The notes under the pieces are model-generated. The model worked only from the letters and a program-made list of their open reading frames with translations, ran no database searches and had not been told where the DNA came from. A stretch of 6,617 nt of DNA from Alistipes sp. (GTDB lineage: Bacteria; Bacteroidota; Bacteroidia; Bacteroidales; Rikenellaceae), in contig JAFVXS010000138.1 of assembly GCA_017501025.1 (NCBI GenBank), positions 1-6,617 on the forward strand. The letters are read 5' to 3'. Shown here in pieces: positions 1-5,399 of the stretch. The position numbers and the translations under genes were made by a program. Numbering within the stretch: position 1 is the stretch's first letter; each line of letters starts with the position of its first letter.

Positions 1-1
1 A

Positions 2-289
2 CTCGCATTGATTTTATTCGGACTTTTCAGCGACACACTTTTGGCGGTGCTTGTCGGAATGTTGGGGGCACGTCGCAATATCGGTTTTGGATGGGCATTT
101 CTGCTCTCGTTGCTGTTTACACCTCTTGTGGGCTTGATTTTGGTACTTTTGTCCGACCGTAAAGAGAGCGGCGAGGTTGAGTATGGCTGTCTTGGTCAAA
201 CGCTTGGTTGCTTCGGAATGGCTATTTTGATACTTATAGCCTTTGCAGCAGTGGCGGTTGTTTTGGCTCTGCTTACAGGTAGTATATAG
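2..289 (+). CDS. Small multi-pass membrane protein, 5'-partial, function unknown
   Basis: The reading frame is open to the left edge of the window and ends with TAG at 287-289. The true start is therefore probably upstream, although a TTG at position 8 could in principle initiate. About 95 residues are visible. Three hydrophobic stretches can be seen: one at the visible N-terminus (around LFSDTLLAVLVGMLG), one in the middle (WAFLLSLLFTPLVGLILVLL) and one at the C-terminus (MAILILIAFAAVAVVLALL). The loop between the first two is basic (ARRNIGFG), and the loop after the second is charged (SDRKESGEVEYG). This resembles short Bacteroidota inner-membrane proteins with a GxxRxIGFGWxFxxSLxxTPLxGL pattern, but I know of no assigned function. 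Its 3' end overlaps the convergent CHR-family gene by 17 bases, and no terminator is visible between them. It is probably a real gene, because the hydrophobic pattern is regular and the opposite-strand frame in the same place is Lys/Gln/Cys-rich and implausible. Confidence 0.6.
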   Translation, partial: LALILFGLFSDTLLAVLVGMLGARRNIGFGWAFLLSLLFTPLVGLILVLLSDRKESGEVEYGCLGQTLGCFGMAILILIAFAAVAVVLALLTGSI

Positions 290-812
290 CGACACCCAAA
301 ATTGCTGACACAGCGACGATTAAGATTGGGTTTATGCGTCGATAGCTTGCCAACATTGCAGCTGCGAAAATTGCCCAACTTCTCCAATCTTCAAAGTTTG
401 TAGTGCCATCTTTTGCGGGGGTCATCAACATAATGGCTGCTGCACCAATCATACCTACAACCATAGGTTTCATTGCTGCCAACACCCCTTTGAGGTAGAT
501 GTTGTTGCGCAGATGTATCACAAATCGGGTAATTGCCAGCATAATTGTAAGCGATGGCATACATACAGCCACCGTTGCGACTACCGAGCCCCAAAAGCCT
601 GCTACGGTGTAGCCGATATATGTTGCGGAGTTGATAGCAATCGGGCCGGGTGTCATCTGCGATATGGCGACAATATCGGCAAATTGTGAAGGGGTTATCC
701 ACGCATACTGCTCGACGATTATGCTCTGAATAAGCGAGAGCATTGCATATCCGCCACCAAAGCCGAAAAAGCCGATTTTCAGATAGGCGATAAATAGTTG
801 CAGGTATATCAT
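273..812 (-). CDS. Chromate transporter family (CHR domain) protein, second subunit of a pair
   Basis: This 179-residue, highly hydrophobic protein consists of a single CHR domain. Family marks are the amphipathic start followed by FGFGGGYAM (residues 16-24) and the signature TPGPIAIN (54-61), followed by an Ala/Gly/Val-rich membrane domain. Full-length ChrA proteins are about 400 residues and carry two such domains. Short-chain members, about 180-200 residues, are usually encoded as adjacent pairs that act together. The ATG at 812 overlaps the stop of the upstream paralogue (ATGA), which implies translational coupling. A clear AGGAGG lies seven bases before it. The family moves chromate, and probably other oxyanions, across the inner membrane. 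Whether chromate is the real substrate cannot be read from the sequence, and no chrB-like regulator is present in the window. The gene ends in a 17-base overlap with the convergent membrane-protein gene. The family call is secure; the substrate is not. Confidence 0.93.
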   Translation of the reverse strand: MIYLQLFIAYLKIGFFGFGGGYAMLSLIQSIIVEQYAWITPSQFADIVAISQMTPGPIAINSATYIGYTVAGFWGSVVATVAVCMPSLTIMLAITRFVIHLRNNIYLKGVLAAMKPMVVGMIGAAAIMLMTPAKDGTTNFEDWRSWAIFAAAMLASYRRINPILIVAVSAILGVAIYYL

Positions 813-1360
813 CTTTTATCCTCCTCTCTCTTTGAACGATGTATTGTGTAACGGCTCCACGCAACGCCTGCTGCGGCTGCCACTATAAGCAGTATGATTG
901 GCGACAGATTGCTCTGCCATAGGATTATAGTTGCAATAACGGCTGCTACGATACCCCAGATGTTGAGTTGTCGTACTAAGCCAATAAGCGGAGCGATAAT
1001 AAGTGCAACCACCGCAGGTCGCATAGCCCGAAATGCTGCATCGACGACCTCGTTTTCGCGAATGTTGGCAAAGAATATGGCAACTAACAAAATGGTAGTA
1101 AACGATGGTAACACGACACCCATCAATGCAGCGAAAGCTCCACGATAACCCCCTGTGCGATAGCCTACAAATATGGCAGTGTTGAGTGCAATAGGTCCGG
1201 GGGCAGATTGTGCCAACGTGAGCAACTCCAAAAACTCCTCCTTCTGCACCCAATGGCGTCGCTCGATAATCTCGTGACGAATCAGCGGAATCATCGCATA
1301 GCCACCACCAAAAGTGAAGGCTCCGATTTTCAGGAAGGTCAAAAATAGTTGCAACACCAT
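809..1360 (-). CDS. Chromate transporter family (CHR domain) protein, first subunit of a pair
   Basis: This 183-residue integral membrane protein has one CHR domain. The motif FTFGGGYAMIPLI lies at residues 15-27, and the family signature APGPIALN at 53-60 is followed by a glycine-rich loop (VGYRTGGYRG). Several further hydrophobic segments follow (about 76-99, 113-129, 134-148, 152-167), and the protein ends in a short charged cytoplasmic-type tail (RSKREEDKR). It is a paralogue of the gene downstream: both start with LQLF…LKIG.F.FGGGYAM and both carry xPGPIAxN. Known short-chain CHR pairs work as two subunits of one oxyanion transporter, often in opposite membrane orientation. That arrangement is inferred here. 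It is the first gene of a two-gene operon, and its stop overlaps the next start by four bases. The start at 1360 is chosen because it gives the canonical N-terminus of the family. A TACCTTTG box lies 26 bp upstream. Confidence 0.93.
   Translation of the reverse strand: MVLQLFLTFLKIGAFTFGGGYAMIPLIRHEIIERRHWVQKEEFLELLTLAQSAPGPIALNTAIFVGYRTGGYRGAFAALMGVVLPSFTTILLVAIFFANIRENEVVDAAFRAMRPAVVALIIAPLIGLVRQLNIWGIVAAVIATIILWQSNLSPIILLIVAAAAGVAWSRYTIHRSKREEDKR
820..825 (-). promoter_or_regulatory. Strong Shine-Dalgarno for the second CHR gene
   Basis: On the minus strand AGGAGG lies seven bases before the ATG at 812, inside the last codons of the upstream CHR gene. Consensus ribosome-binding sites are uncommon in Bacteroidota, and the other starts in this window lack one. 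Together with the ATGA overlap it suggests the two subunits are made in balanced, coupled amounts. The sequence is seen directly; the coupling is inferred. Confidence 0.65.
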
Positions 1361-1386
1361 CGTTTGTTGTTTATCGATTCCGAAAG

Positions 1387-1394
1387 CAAAGGTA
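1387..1394 (-). promoter_or_regulatory. Candidate Bacteroidales -7 box for the CHR operon
   Basis: The minus strand reads TACCTTTG, an exact match to TAnnTTTG, the -7 element used by the Bacteroidota primary sigma factor. It lies 26 bp before the ATG at 1360. No TTG was found at the usual 19-21 bp spacing upstream, so the match rests on the -7 box alone. Confidence 0.5.
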
Positions 1395-1469
1395 GCAAAA
1401 CTATTGCAAAAATCTTCACGTTGTATCTTATTTGTCGCCCTAAAATTCTATTTTATGAAAAATAATCTC

Positions 1470-1477
1470 TAAATTTG
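1470..1477 (+). promoter_or_regulatory. Candidate Bacteroidales -7 box for the DUF1566-like gene
   Basis: TAAATTTG matches TAnnTTTG and lies in a very AT-rich stretch 32 bp before the preferred ATG at 1510 (20 bp before the ATG at 1498). A clear -33 TTG at 19-21 bp is missing. The box is divergent from the CHR operon box at 1387-1394, and the two elements are about 75 bp apart. Confidence 0.45.
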
Positions 1478-1509
1478 TAGAATGAACGTGTAAATAAATG
1501 TGTAAAACA

Positions 1510-2130
1510 ATGAAGAAAATTTTTACAGTATTCGTGTTGCTTCTTATGTCGTGGCTTACAACGACAGCACAAAATGGTGCATCCTCACAGCGAGCAGAGC
1601 AGACCGCTGCACCGTATAAGGTAGGCGACTATTACAACGAAAACGGCAAAGAGGGTGTTGTTTTTGAGGTCGATGCAACAGGTCGTCACGGAAAGATTGT
1701 TGCATTAACCGAATCGCCGGATAGGTTGCCGTGGTGCACAAAAGCAGAATATGTTAGCAGAGCAAAAAAAGGAAGCACTACTACCTCTGCAACAGATGGA
1801 GCCTATAATATGGCAGAAATCAAAAAGATAAAAGGCTGGCAAAAGAAGTATCCAGCATTTGCCTATTGTGCCAAATTGGGTGAGGACTGGTATCTTCCTG
1901 CAAAAGATGAGTGGAAAGCATTGATACAGGATGGCACTGTTTATGATGCCGTTAATAAAACATTGCAAACCAAAAATAAACTGATGTTGGGTAAGGTGGA
2001 TTACTATTATTGGGCATCAACGCAATATAAAAAGTTTCCAGATTATAGTTCGTCGATTGATTCGGAAGGTAATCTGTATGGCAACGCTAAATATGTTCCT
2101 TTACGTGTTAGGGCGGTGTCCGCTTTTTAG
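1510..2130 (+). CDS. Secreted DUF1566-like (Lcl-type) domain protein
   Basis: With the ATG at 1510 the product has 206 residues. It begins with MKKIFTVFVLLLMSWL, a classic signal peptide, and a likely signal peptidase I site follows TTA (before Q21). An in-frame ATG at 1498 would only add MCKT before the basic start of the signal peptide, so I prefer 1510. The mature part opens with KVGDYYNENGKEGVVFEVD and carries landmarks typical of DUF1566/Lcl-like domains: DWYLPAKDEW (about 126-135), YYYWASTQ (165-172) and the terminal LRVRAVSAF. Two cysteines (76 and 120) could pair outside the cytoplasm. In this family such domains occur in surface or periplasmic proteins, often as adhesin-like or carbohydrate-associated modules, but no biochemical role can be assigned. 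The gene stands alone between a divergent promoter region and an intrinsic terminator, so it is probably monocistronic. It looks richer in A and T than the peptidase genes to its right. Confidence 0.82.
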   Translation: MKKIFTVFVLLLMSWLTTTAQNGASSQRAEQTAAPYKVGDYYNENGKEGVVFEVDATGRHGKIVALTESPDRLPWCTKAEYVSRAKKGSTTTSATDGAYNMAEIKKIKGWQKKYPAFAYCAKLGEDWYLPAKDEWKALIQDGTVYDAVNKTLQTKNKLMLGKVDYYYWASTQYKKFPDYSSSIDSEGNLYGNAKYVPLRVRAVSAF

Positions 2131-2156
2131 TTGATTGCTTTTGGATTTTCAAATTT

Positions 2157-2188
2157 AATGCACCGCTTTCGGGCGATGCATTTTTTTT
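2157..2188 (+). terminator. Rho-independent terminator after the DUF1566-like gene
   Basis: The stem AATGCA-C-CGC pairs with GCG-A-TGCATT, giving nine base pairs and one C/A mismatch around a six-base loop (TTTCGG). A run of eight T follows directly (2181-2188). It lies 26 bp after the TAG at 2128-2130. On the other strand the hairpin is followed by a mixed AT stretch rather than a T run, so it probably works mainly for plus-strand transcription. Confidence 0.85.
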
Positions 2189-2216
2189 GTTGAGCCGAGG
2201 GCTTTGTCATTGTTTG

Positions 2217-2312
2217 ATAGGACTTCTGGGACATTTAGGACAGACGCTTCGCGACTAAATTTTTTGTTTTGGTCGCTCGTCCTAGTAGTCCTAGTCGTCC
2301 TAGCCGTCCTAT
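2217..2312. repeat. Inverted array of degenerate 9-bp units (xTxGGACxx)
   Basis: Three consecutive 9-bp units lie on the left: ATAGGACTT (2217), CTGGGACAT (2226) and TTAGGACAG (2235). Four units in reverse orientation lie on the right: TCGTCCTAG (2277), TAGTCCTAG (2286), TCGTCCTAG (2295) and CCGTCCTAT (2304). The arms are mirror-aligned. Bases 2217-2223 pair with 2306-2312, 2226-2232 with 2297-2303, and 2235-2241 with 2288-2294. Each is a 7-bp helix (the last two use one G-T wobble each), and the helices are separated by symmetric 2-nt mismatches. Inside the loop GCGAC (2251-2255) can pair with GTCGC (2272-2276). A near-identical 11-mer (GGTCGCTYGTC) flanks the right arm at 2271 and 2321. The array fills most of the gap between the terminator and the 3' end of rsmE. 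Its function is unknown. Confidence 0.8.
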
Positions 2313-2339
2313 TGTGGCGTGGTCGCTTGTCGCTGTTTG

Positions 2340-3053
2340 CTACTCCAAACTATTGACAATTGCCACCATATCCACTGCAACGGTTGCAGCGGTCTCGGTG
2401 CGAAAACGTTGTGTGCCGAGGGTTATCTCCTCGAAACCACAAGCAACAGCAGCCTGAATCTCCTCGGGTGAAAAGTCCCCTTCGGGTCCAATCAGAATAG
2501 TTGCATCTTCGCCTTTGCGGAGGGTTGCGGCAAGATAGTGTTTCGTACCAATCGCAGTGCCACAGTGGGCTATGAAACGTCGCCCGGAGCAAGGTCGTGC
2601 AATAAACTCCGCAAATGGCACCATAGCCTCAAAAGTTGGGTGGTATGCCTTTAATGACTGCTTTACGGCTGCGGTTATAACCCGCTCCTCACGCTCCGCC
2701 TTAACCGTTCGACGCTCACTGTGGTCACACTCGATGGCAACAAACTCGTCGCAGCCAATCTCGGTAGCCTTCTCCAAAAACCACTCGTAGCGGTCGATAT
2801 TTTTGGTTGGAGCTACCGCCATCGTAAGGCGATAGTTGCGTCGCTCAAACTCTTGTACTGTCGAGATAATCTCTATGCGACAACGACGATGCTCGACAGC
2901 CGTAACGCGACAGTGGTGCATACGACCACGGCCGTCCGTCGCATCAAGTTCGTCGCCAACGCCCAATCGCAGTACTTTCAATGCGTGACGCGACTCCTCT
3001 TCGTCCATCAAATATTCGGGTAATGTTATGTCAGGAGCGTAAAATAGTTGCAT
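2340..3053 (-). CDS. rsmE: 16S rRNA (uracil(1498)-N(3))-methyltransferase RsmE
   Basis: RsmE uses S-adenosylmethionine to methylate N3 of U1498 in helix 44 of 16S rRNA within the assembled 30S subunit, in the cytoplasm. The 237-residue product matches the usual family length (E. coli about 243). It shows the expected order: an N-terminal PUA-like RNA-binding domain with SRHALKVLRLGVGD (21-34), then the SPOUT trefoil-knot methyltransferase domain. Landmarks are the helix EKATEIGCDEF (94-104), KQSLKAYHP (131-139), the SAM-binding loop ILIGPEGDFSPEEI (186-199) and the knot motif LGTQRFRTETAA (212-223). The start at 3053 gives the typical N-terminus (MQLFYAP). A TATATTTG box lies 31 bp upstream. 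The gene is transcribed divergently from the peptidase operon, and its second and third codons overlap that operon's -33 element. Downstream, on the minus strand, lie the 9-bp repeat array and no obvious T-run terminator of its own. The identification is secure. Confidence 0.96.
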   Translation of the reverse strand: MQLFYAPDITLPEYLMDEEESRHALKVLRLGVGDELDATDGRGRMHHCRVTAVEHRRCRIEIISTVQEFERRNYRLTMAVAPTKNIDRYEWFLEKATEIGCDEFVAIECDHSERRTVKAEREERVITAAVKQSLKAYHPTFEAMVPFAEFIARPCSGRRFIAHCGTAIGTKHYLAATLRKGEDATILIGPEGDFSPEEIQAAVACGFEEITLGTQRFRTETAATVAVDMVAIVNSLE

Positions 3054-3078
3054 ACCTCTATAAATATTATTACATTTG
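3048..3078 (+). promoter_or_regulatory. Bacteroidales-type promoter for the Dcp operon
   Basis: A TTG at 3048-3050 (-33 element) is separated by exactly 20 bp from TACATTTG at 3071-3078 (-7 element). This fits the Bacteroidota consensus TTG-N19-21-TAnnTTTG. Transcription would begin near 3085, about 23 bases before the ATG at 3108. The -33 TTG falls within the first codons of rsmE on the other strand. It is the best promoter match in the window. Confidence 0.7.
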
Positions 3079-3084
3079 CACGGA

Positions 3085-3092
3085 CAAATATA
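3085..3092 (-). promoter_or_regulatory. Candidate Bacteroidales -7 box for rsmE
   Basis: The minus strand reads TATATTTG, a match to TAnnTTTG, 31 bp upstream of the rsmE ATG. No good TTG lies at the expected -33 distance. With the plus-strand TACATTTG it forms an inverted ATTTG/CAAAT pair only six bases apart, so the two polymerase binding sites must overlap. Confidence 0.5.
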
Positions 3093-3107
3093 ACAATTTT
3101 AGACGAA

Positions 3108-5363
3108 ATGAGACGTTTAGTTTGTGCATTATTTATTTTAGTTATGACAATAACAACTTTTGGCTGTCAGCGTGCCGAGAACGAAACGGCAAATCCGCTC
3201 TTCGAGGAGTGGAATACACCGTTTGGCGTACCGCCGTTCGACAAGATAAAACCGAGCCATTTTGCACCCGCTTTTGAGCGTGCTGTGGCAGAACACAATG
3301 CCGAAATCGAGGCGATAGTAAATTGCCCGGATGAGCCTACGTTCGAAAACACGCTCTTGGCATACGACCGTAGTGGCGTGATGTTGAGCGATGTGCTGAA
3401 TATTTTCGGAATGTTGTGTGCTGCCGAGACCAACGAGGAGTTGCAACAGTTGGAGCAACAGTTGATGCCGGCCGCAACATCGCATCAGATTGCAATTCTG
3501 CTCAACGACCGACTCTTCGAACGTGTCAGAGCTCTCTATGACGATCGCAAAAATCAGAACTACGATGCGGTGCAACTTCGCCTGTTGGAGAAGGTCTATA
3601 ACGACTTTGTGCGTAGTGGTGCACTATTGCCGAAGGAGCAGAAAGAGCGTTTGAAGGCGATTGACGAGCAGCTCGCGGAGCTTTCGGTACGTTTCGGTGC
3701 CAATGTTTTGGCGGAGAATAACAACTATCTGCTGTTGCTCACGTCCGAAAATGTTAATGGTATGCCACCAACCGTACTCGATGTTGCACGCGAAAAGGCT
3801 GCCGAGTTGGGCGAGAGTGGCAAATATGCCTTTACGCCTCACAAACCGAGTATGATTCCGTTGCTGACCTATCAGCCCGATCGTAAATATCGCGAAGAGA
3901 TTTATCGTGCATATCTCAATCGTTGCAACAACGGCAATGAGTACGACAATAAGCAGATTATCAACGATATGGTGCGTCTCCGTTGCGAAAAGGCGAAGTT
4001 GCTCGGCTATAAGAACTATGCGGAGTATGTAACATCCGACCAGATGGCGGGCTCGCCAAAGGCTGTCTATGCAATGCTCGATGAGTTGTGGCAGCCGGCA
4101 CTCGACAAGGCAAAAGAGGAACTCGATGCGATGCAAGCCTACTTCAAGGAGGACTATACCGAAGATGGCTACAAATTCGAGCCGTGGGATTGGTGGTACT
4201 ATGCCGAGAAAGTGCGTCAGGATAAGTACGATATGAAGGAGGATGTGATACGTCCGTATCTCTCGCTCGACAATGTTCGACAAGGCGTATTCAATCTTGC
4301 TAACCGCCTGTATGGCATTACGTTCCGTCCGATTGCAGTGCCACTCTATCACAACGAGGTTATGCCTTTCGAGGTGCTCGATGCCGATGGCTCGCATCTC
4401 GGTGTGTTGTATTTCGATTTTCATCCTCGCGAGGGTAAGGGTCAGGGTGCTTGGTGCGGCTATTTCCGTGAGCCTCGCTACGATGCCGACAATAAGTTTG
4501 TATCGCCTGTTGTGGGCATTGTCTGCAACTTTACCCGCCCGACAGCAACAACACCTTCGTTGCTGACTATCGACGAGACGCAGACCCTGTTCCACGAGTT
4601 CGGACACGCTCTGCACTTCCTCTTCTCGAAGGTGCCGTATCGCCAATTGTTGTCGGTCGAAGGCGATTTTGTGGAGTTGCCATCGCAGATTATGGAGAAT
4701 TGGGCATTCGAGGAGGAGATGTTGCGTACCTATGCTGTAAACTATCGTACAAAAGAGATTATCAGACCGTCGTTAATCGATATGATTCGCAATGCGTCGC
4801 ACTTCAATCAGGGATTTATGCTGACCGAGTTGTTGGCAGCCGCTCTGACCGATATGGATATCCACTCGATTGAGGAGTGTACGGAGGAGTTGGATATCGA
4901 TGCGTTTGAGTATAAATCACTCTATGAGCAACGTGAGTTGATACCGCAAATCGAGCCACGTTACAAGTATAACTACTTCGCCCATATCTTCTCGGGTGGT
5001 TACTCTGCGGGCTACTACTTCTATTTGTGGGCAGAACTACTCGATAAGGATGCCTTCGAGGCGTTCCGCGAGTCGGGCGATATATTCGACCGTCGTACCG
5101 CAGCAAAATTCCGCAATGAGATACTCTCGCAGGGCGGTATGCGTGACGGAATGACACTCTATAAGGCGTTCCGTGATACGCTGCCCGATAAGAAGGCTAT
5201 GTTGAAGGGACGAGGTCTGTTGAAGGTCGAAGAGGAGTTGGATGATGAGTCGGAGTCGGAAAAGGAGGAGTTGCCTGCCGATGCAAATGGTCACCGTCGC
5301 CGCATAATTGATGAAGAGCCCGAAATTATCCTCGACCGCGATACCAAAGTTATTGAGCTGTAA
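3108..5363 (+). CDS. dcp: Dcp-type M3 metallopeptidase, lipoprotein with acidic C-terminal tail
   Basis: This is a zinc peptidase of family M3, closest in motif pattern to peptidyl-dipeptidase Dcp, which removes dipeptides from peptide C-termini. The zinc motif is HEFGH (H496, E497, H500) within TLFHEFGHALHFLF. The third ligand is probably E523 in DFVELPSQIMENW. The substrate-binding segment YFAHIFSGGYSAGYYFYLW (624-641 region) carries the conserved His and Tyr residues. The N-terminus also matches Dcp (EWNTP…PPFDKI…PAFERA). The ATG at 3108 gives 751 residues beginning with a lipoprotein signal peptide (MRRLVCALFILVMTITTFGC, acylated Cys20). The in-frame TTG at 3048 lies in the promoter and would bury the signal, so it is rejected. 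Lipobox TTFGC is slightly atypical but acceptable in Bacteroidota. The core is about 676 residues, against about 680 for E. coli Dcp. An extra tail of about 45 residues (707-751), with 18 Asp/Glu, follows it. First gene of a probable operon with a paralogue 36 bp downstream. Dcp is cytoplasmic or periplasmic in E. coli; membrane anchoring here is inferred from the lipobox. Confidence 0.92.
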   Translation: MRRLVCALFILVMTITTFGCQRAENETANPLFEEWNTPFGVPPFDKIKPSHFAPAFERAVAEHNAEIEAIVNCPDEPTFENTLLAYDRSGVMLSDVLNIFGMLCAAETNEELQQLEQQLMPAATSHQIAILLNDRLFERVRALYDDRKNQNYDAVQLRLLEKVYNDFVRSGALLPKEQKERLKAIDEQLAELSVRFGANVLAENNNYLLLLTSENVNGMPPTVLDVAREKAAELGESGKYAFTPHKPSMIPLLTYQPDRKYREEIYRAYLNRCNNGNEYDNKQIINDMVRLRCEKAKLLGYKNYAEYVTSDQMAGSPKAVYAMLDELWQPALDKAKEELDAMQAYFKEDYTEDGYKFEPWDWWYYAEKVRQDKYDMKEDVIRPYLSLDNVRQGVFNLANRLYGITFRPIAVPLYHNEVMPFEVLDADGSHLGVLYFDFHPREGKGQGAWCGYFREPRYDADNKFVSPVVGIVCNFTRPTATTPSLLTIDETQTLFHEFGHALHFLFSKVPYRQLLSVEGDFVELPSQIMENWAFEEEMLRTYAVNYRTKEIIRPSLIDMIRNASHFNQGFMLTELLAAALTDMDIHSIEECTEELDIDAFEYKSLYEQRELIPQIEPRYKYNYFAHIFSGGYSAGYYFYLWAELLDKDAFEAFRESGDIFDRRTAAKFRNEILSQGGMRDGMTLYKAFRDTLPDKKAMLKGRGLLKVEEELDDESESEKEELPADANGHRRRIIDEEPEIILDRDTKVIEL

Positions 5364-5399
5364 AAGCGATTAAATGAGAAACTTATAAATATTACGATT

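Noticed and set aside
14..295. 93-codon minus-strand frame opposite the left membrane-protein gene
   Set aside because: Its Lys/Gln/Cys-rich composition is implausible, whereas the plus frame shows three regular hydrophobic segments. It also overlaps the end of the CHR gene in another frame.
1498..1509. ATG at 1498 as the start of the DUF1566-like gene
   Set aside because: It only adds MCKT before the basic start of the signal peptide and leaves a very short leader after the -7 box. It remains possible, but 1510 is the better choice.
2277..2312. CRISPR array or integration site
   Set aside because: The units are only 9 bp with no spacers, and there are no cas genes, integrase or tRNA gene nearby.
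2269..2457. 62-codon plus-strand frame through the 9-bp repeats (Ser/Pro/Arg-rich)
   Set aside because: The repetitive N-terminal part comes from 9-bp units read in frame, and the rest runs antisense into rsmE. There is no start context or homology-like pattern.
3048..3107. TTG at 3048 as the start of the first Dcp gene
   Set aside because: It would put 20 residues before a good lipoprotein signal peptide, and the codon coincides with the -33 promoter element upstream of the predicted transcription start.
3624..4646. 340-codon open frame on the minus strand opposite the first Dcp gene
   Set aside because: It is a shadow of the peptidase. The sense gene rarely uses TTA, CTA or TCA codons in this stretch, which leaves the antisense frame free of stops. 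The product is a Leu/Ile/Arg/His-rich string with no recognisable domain.
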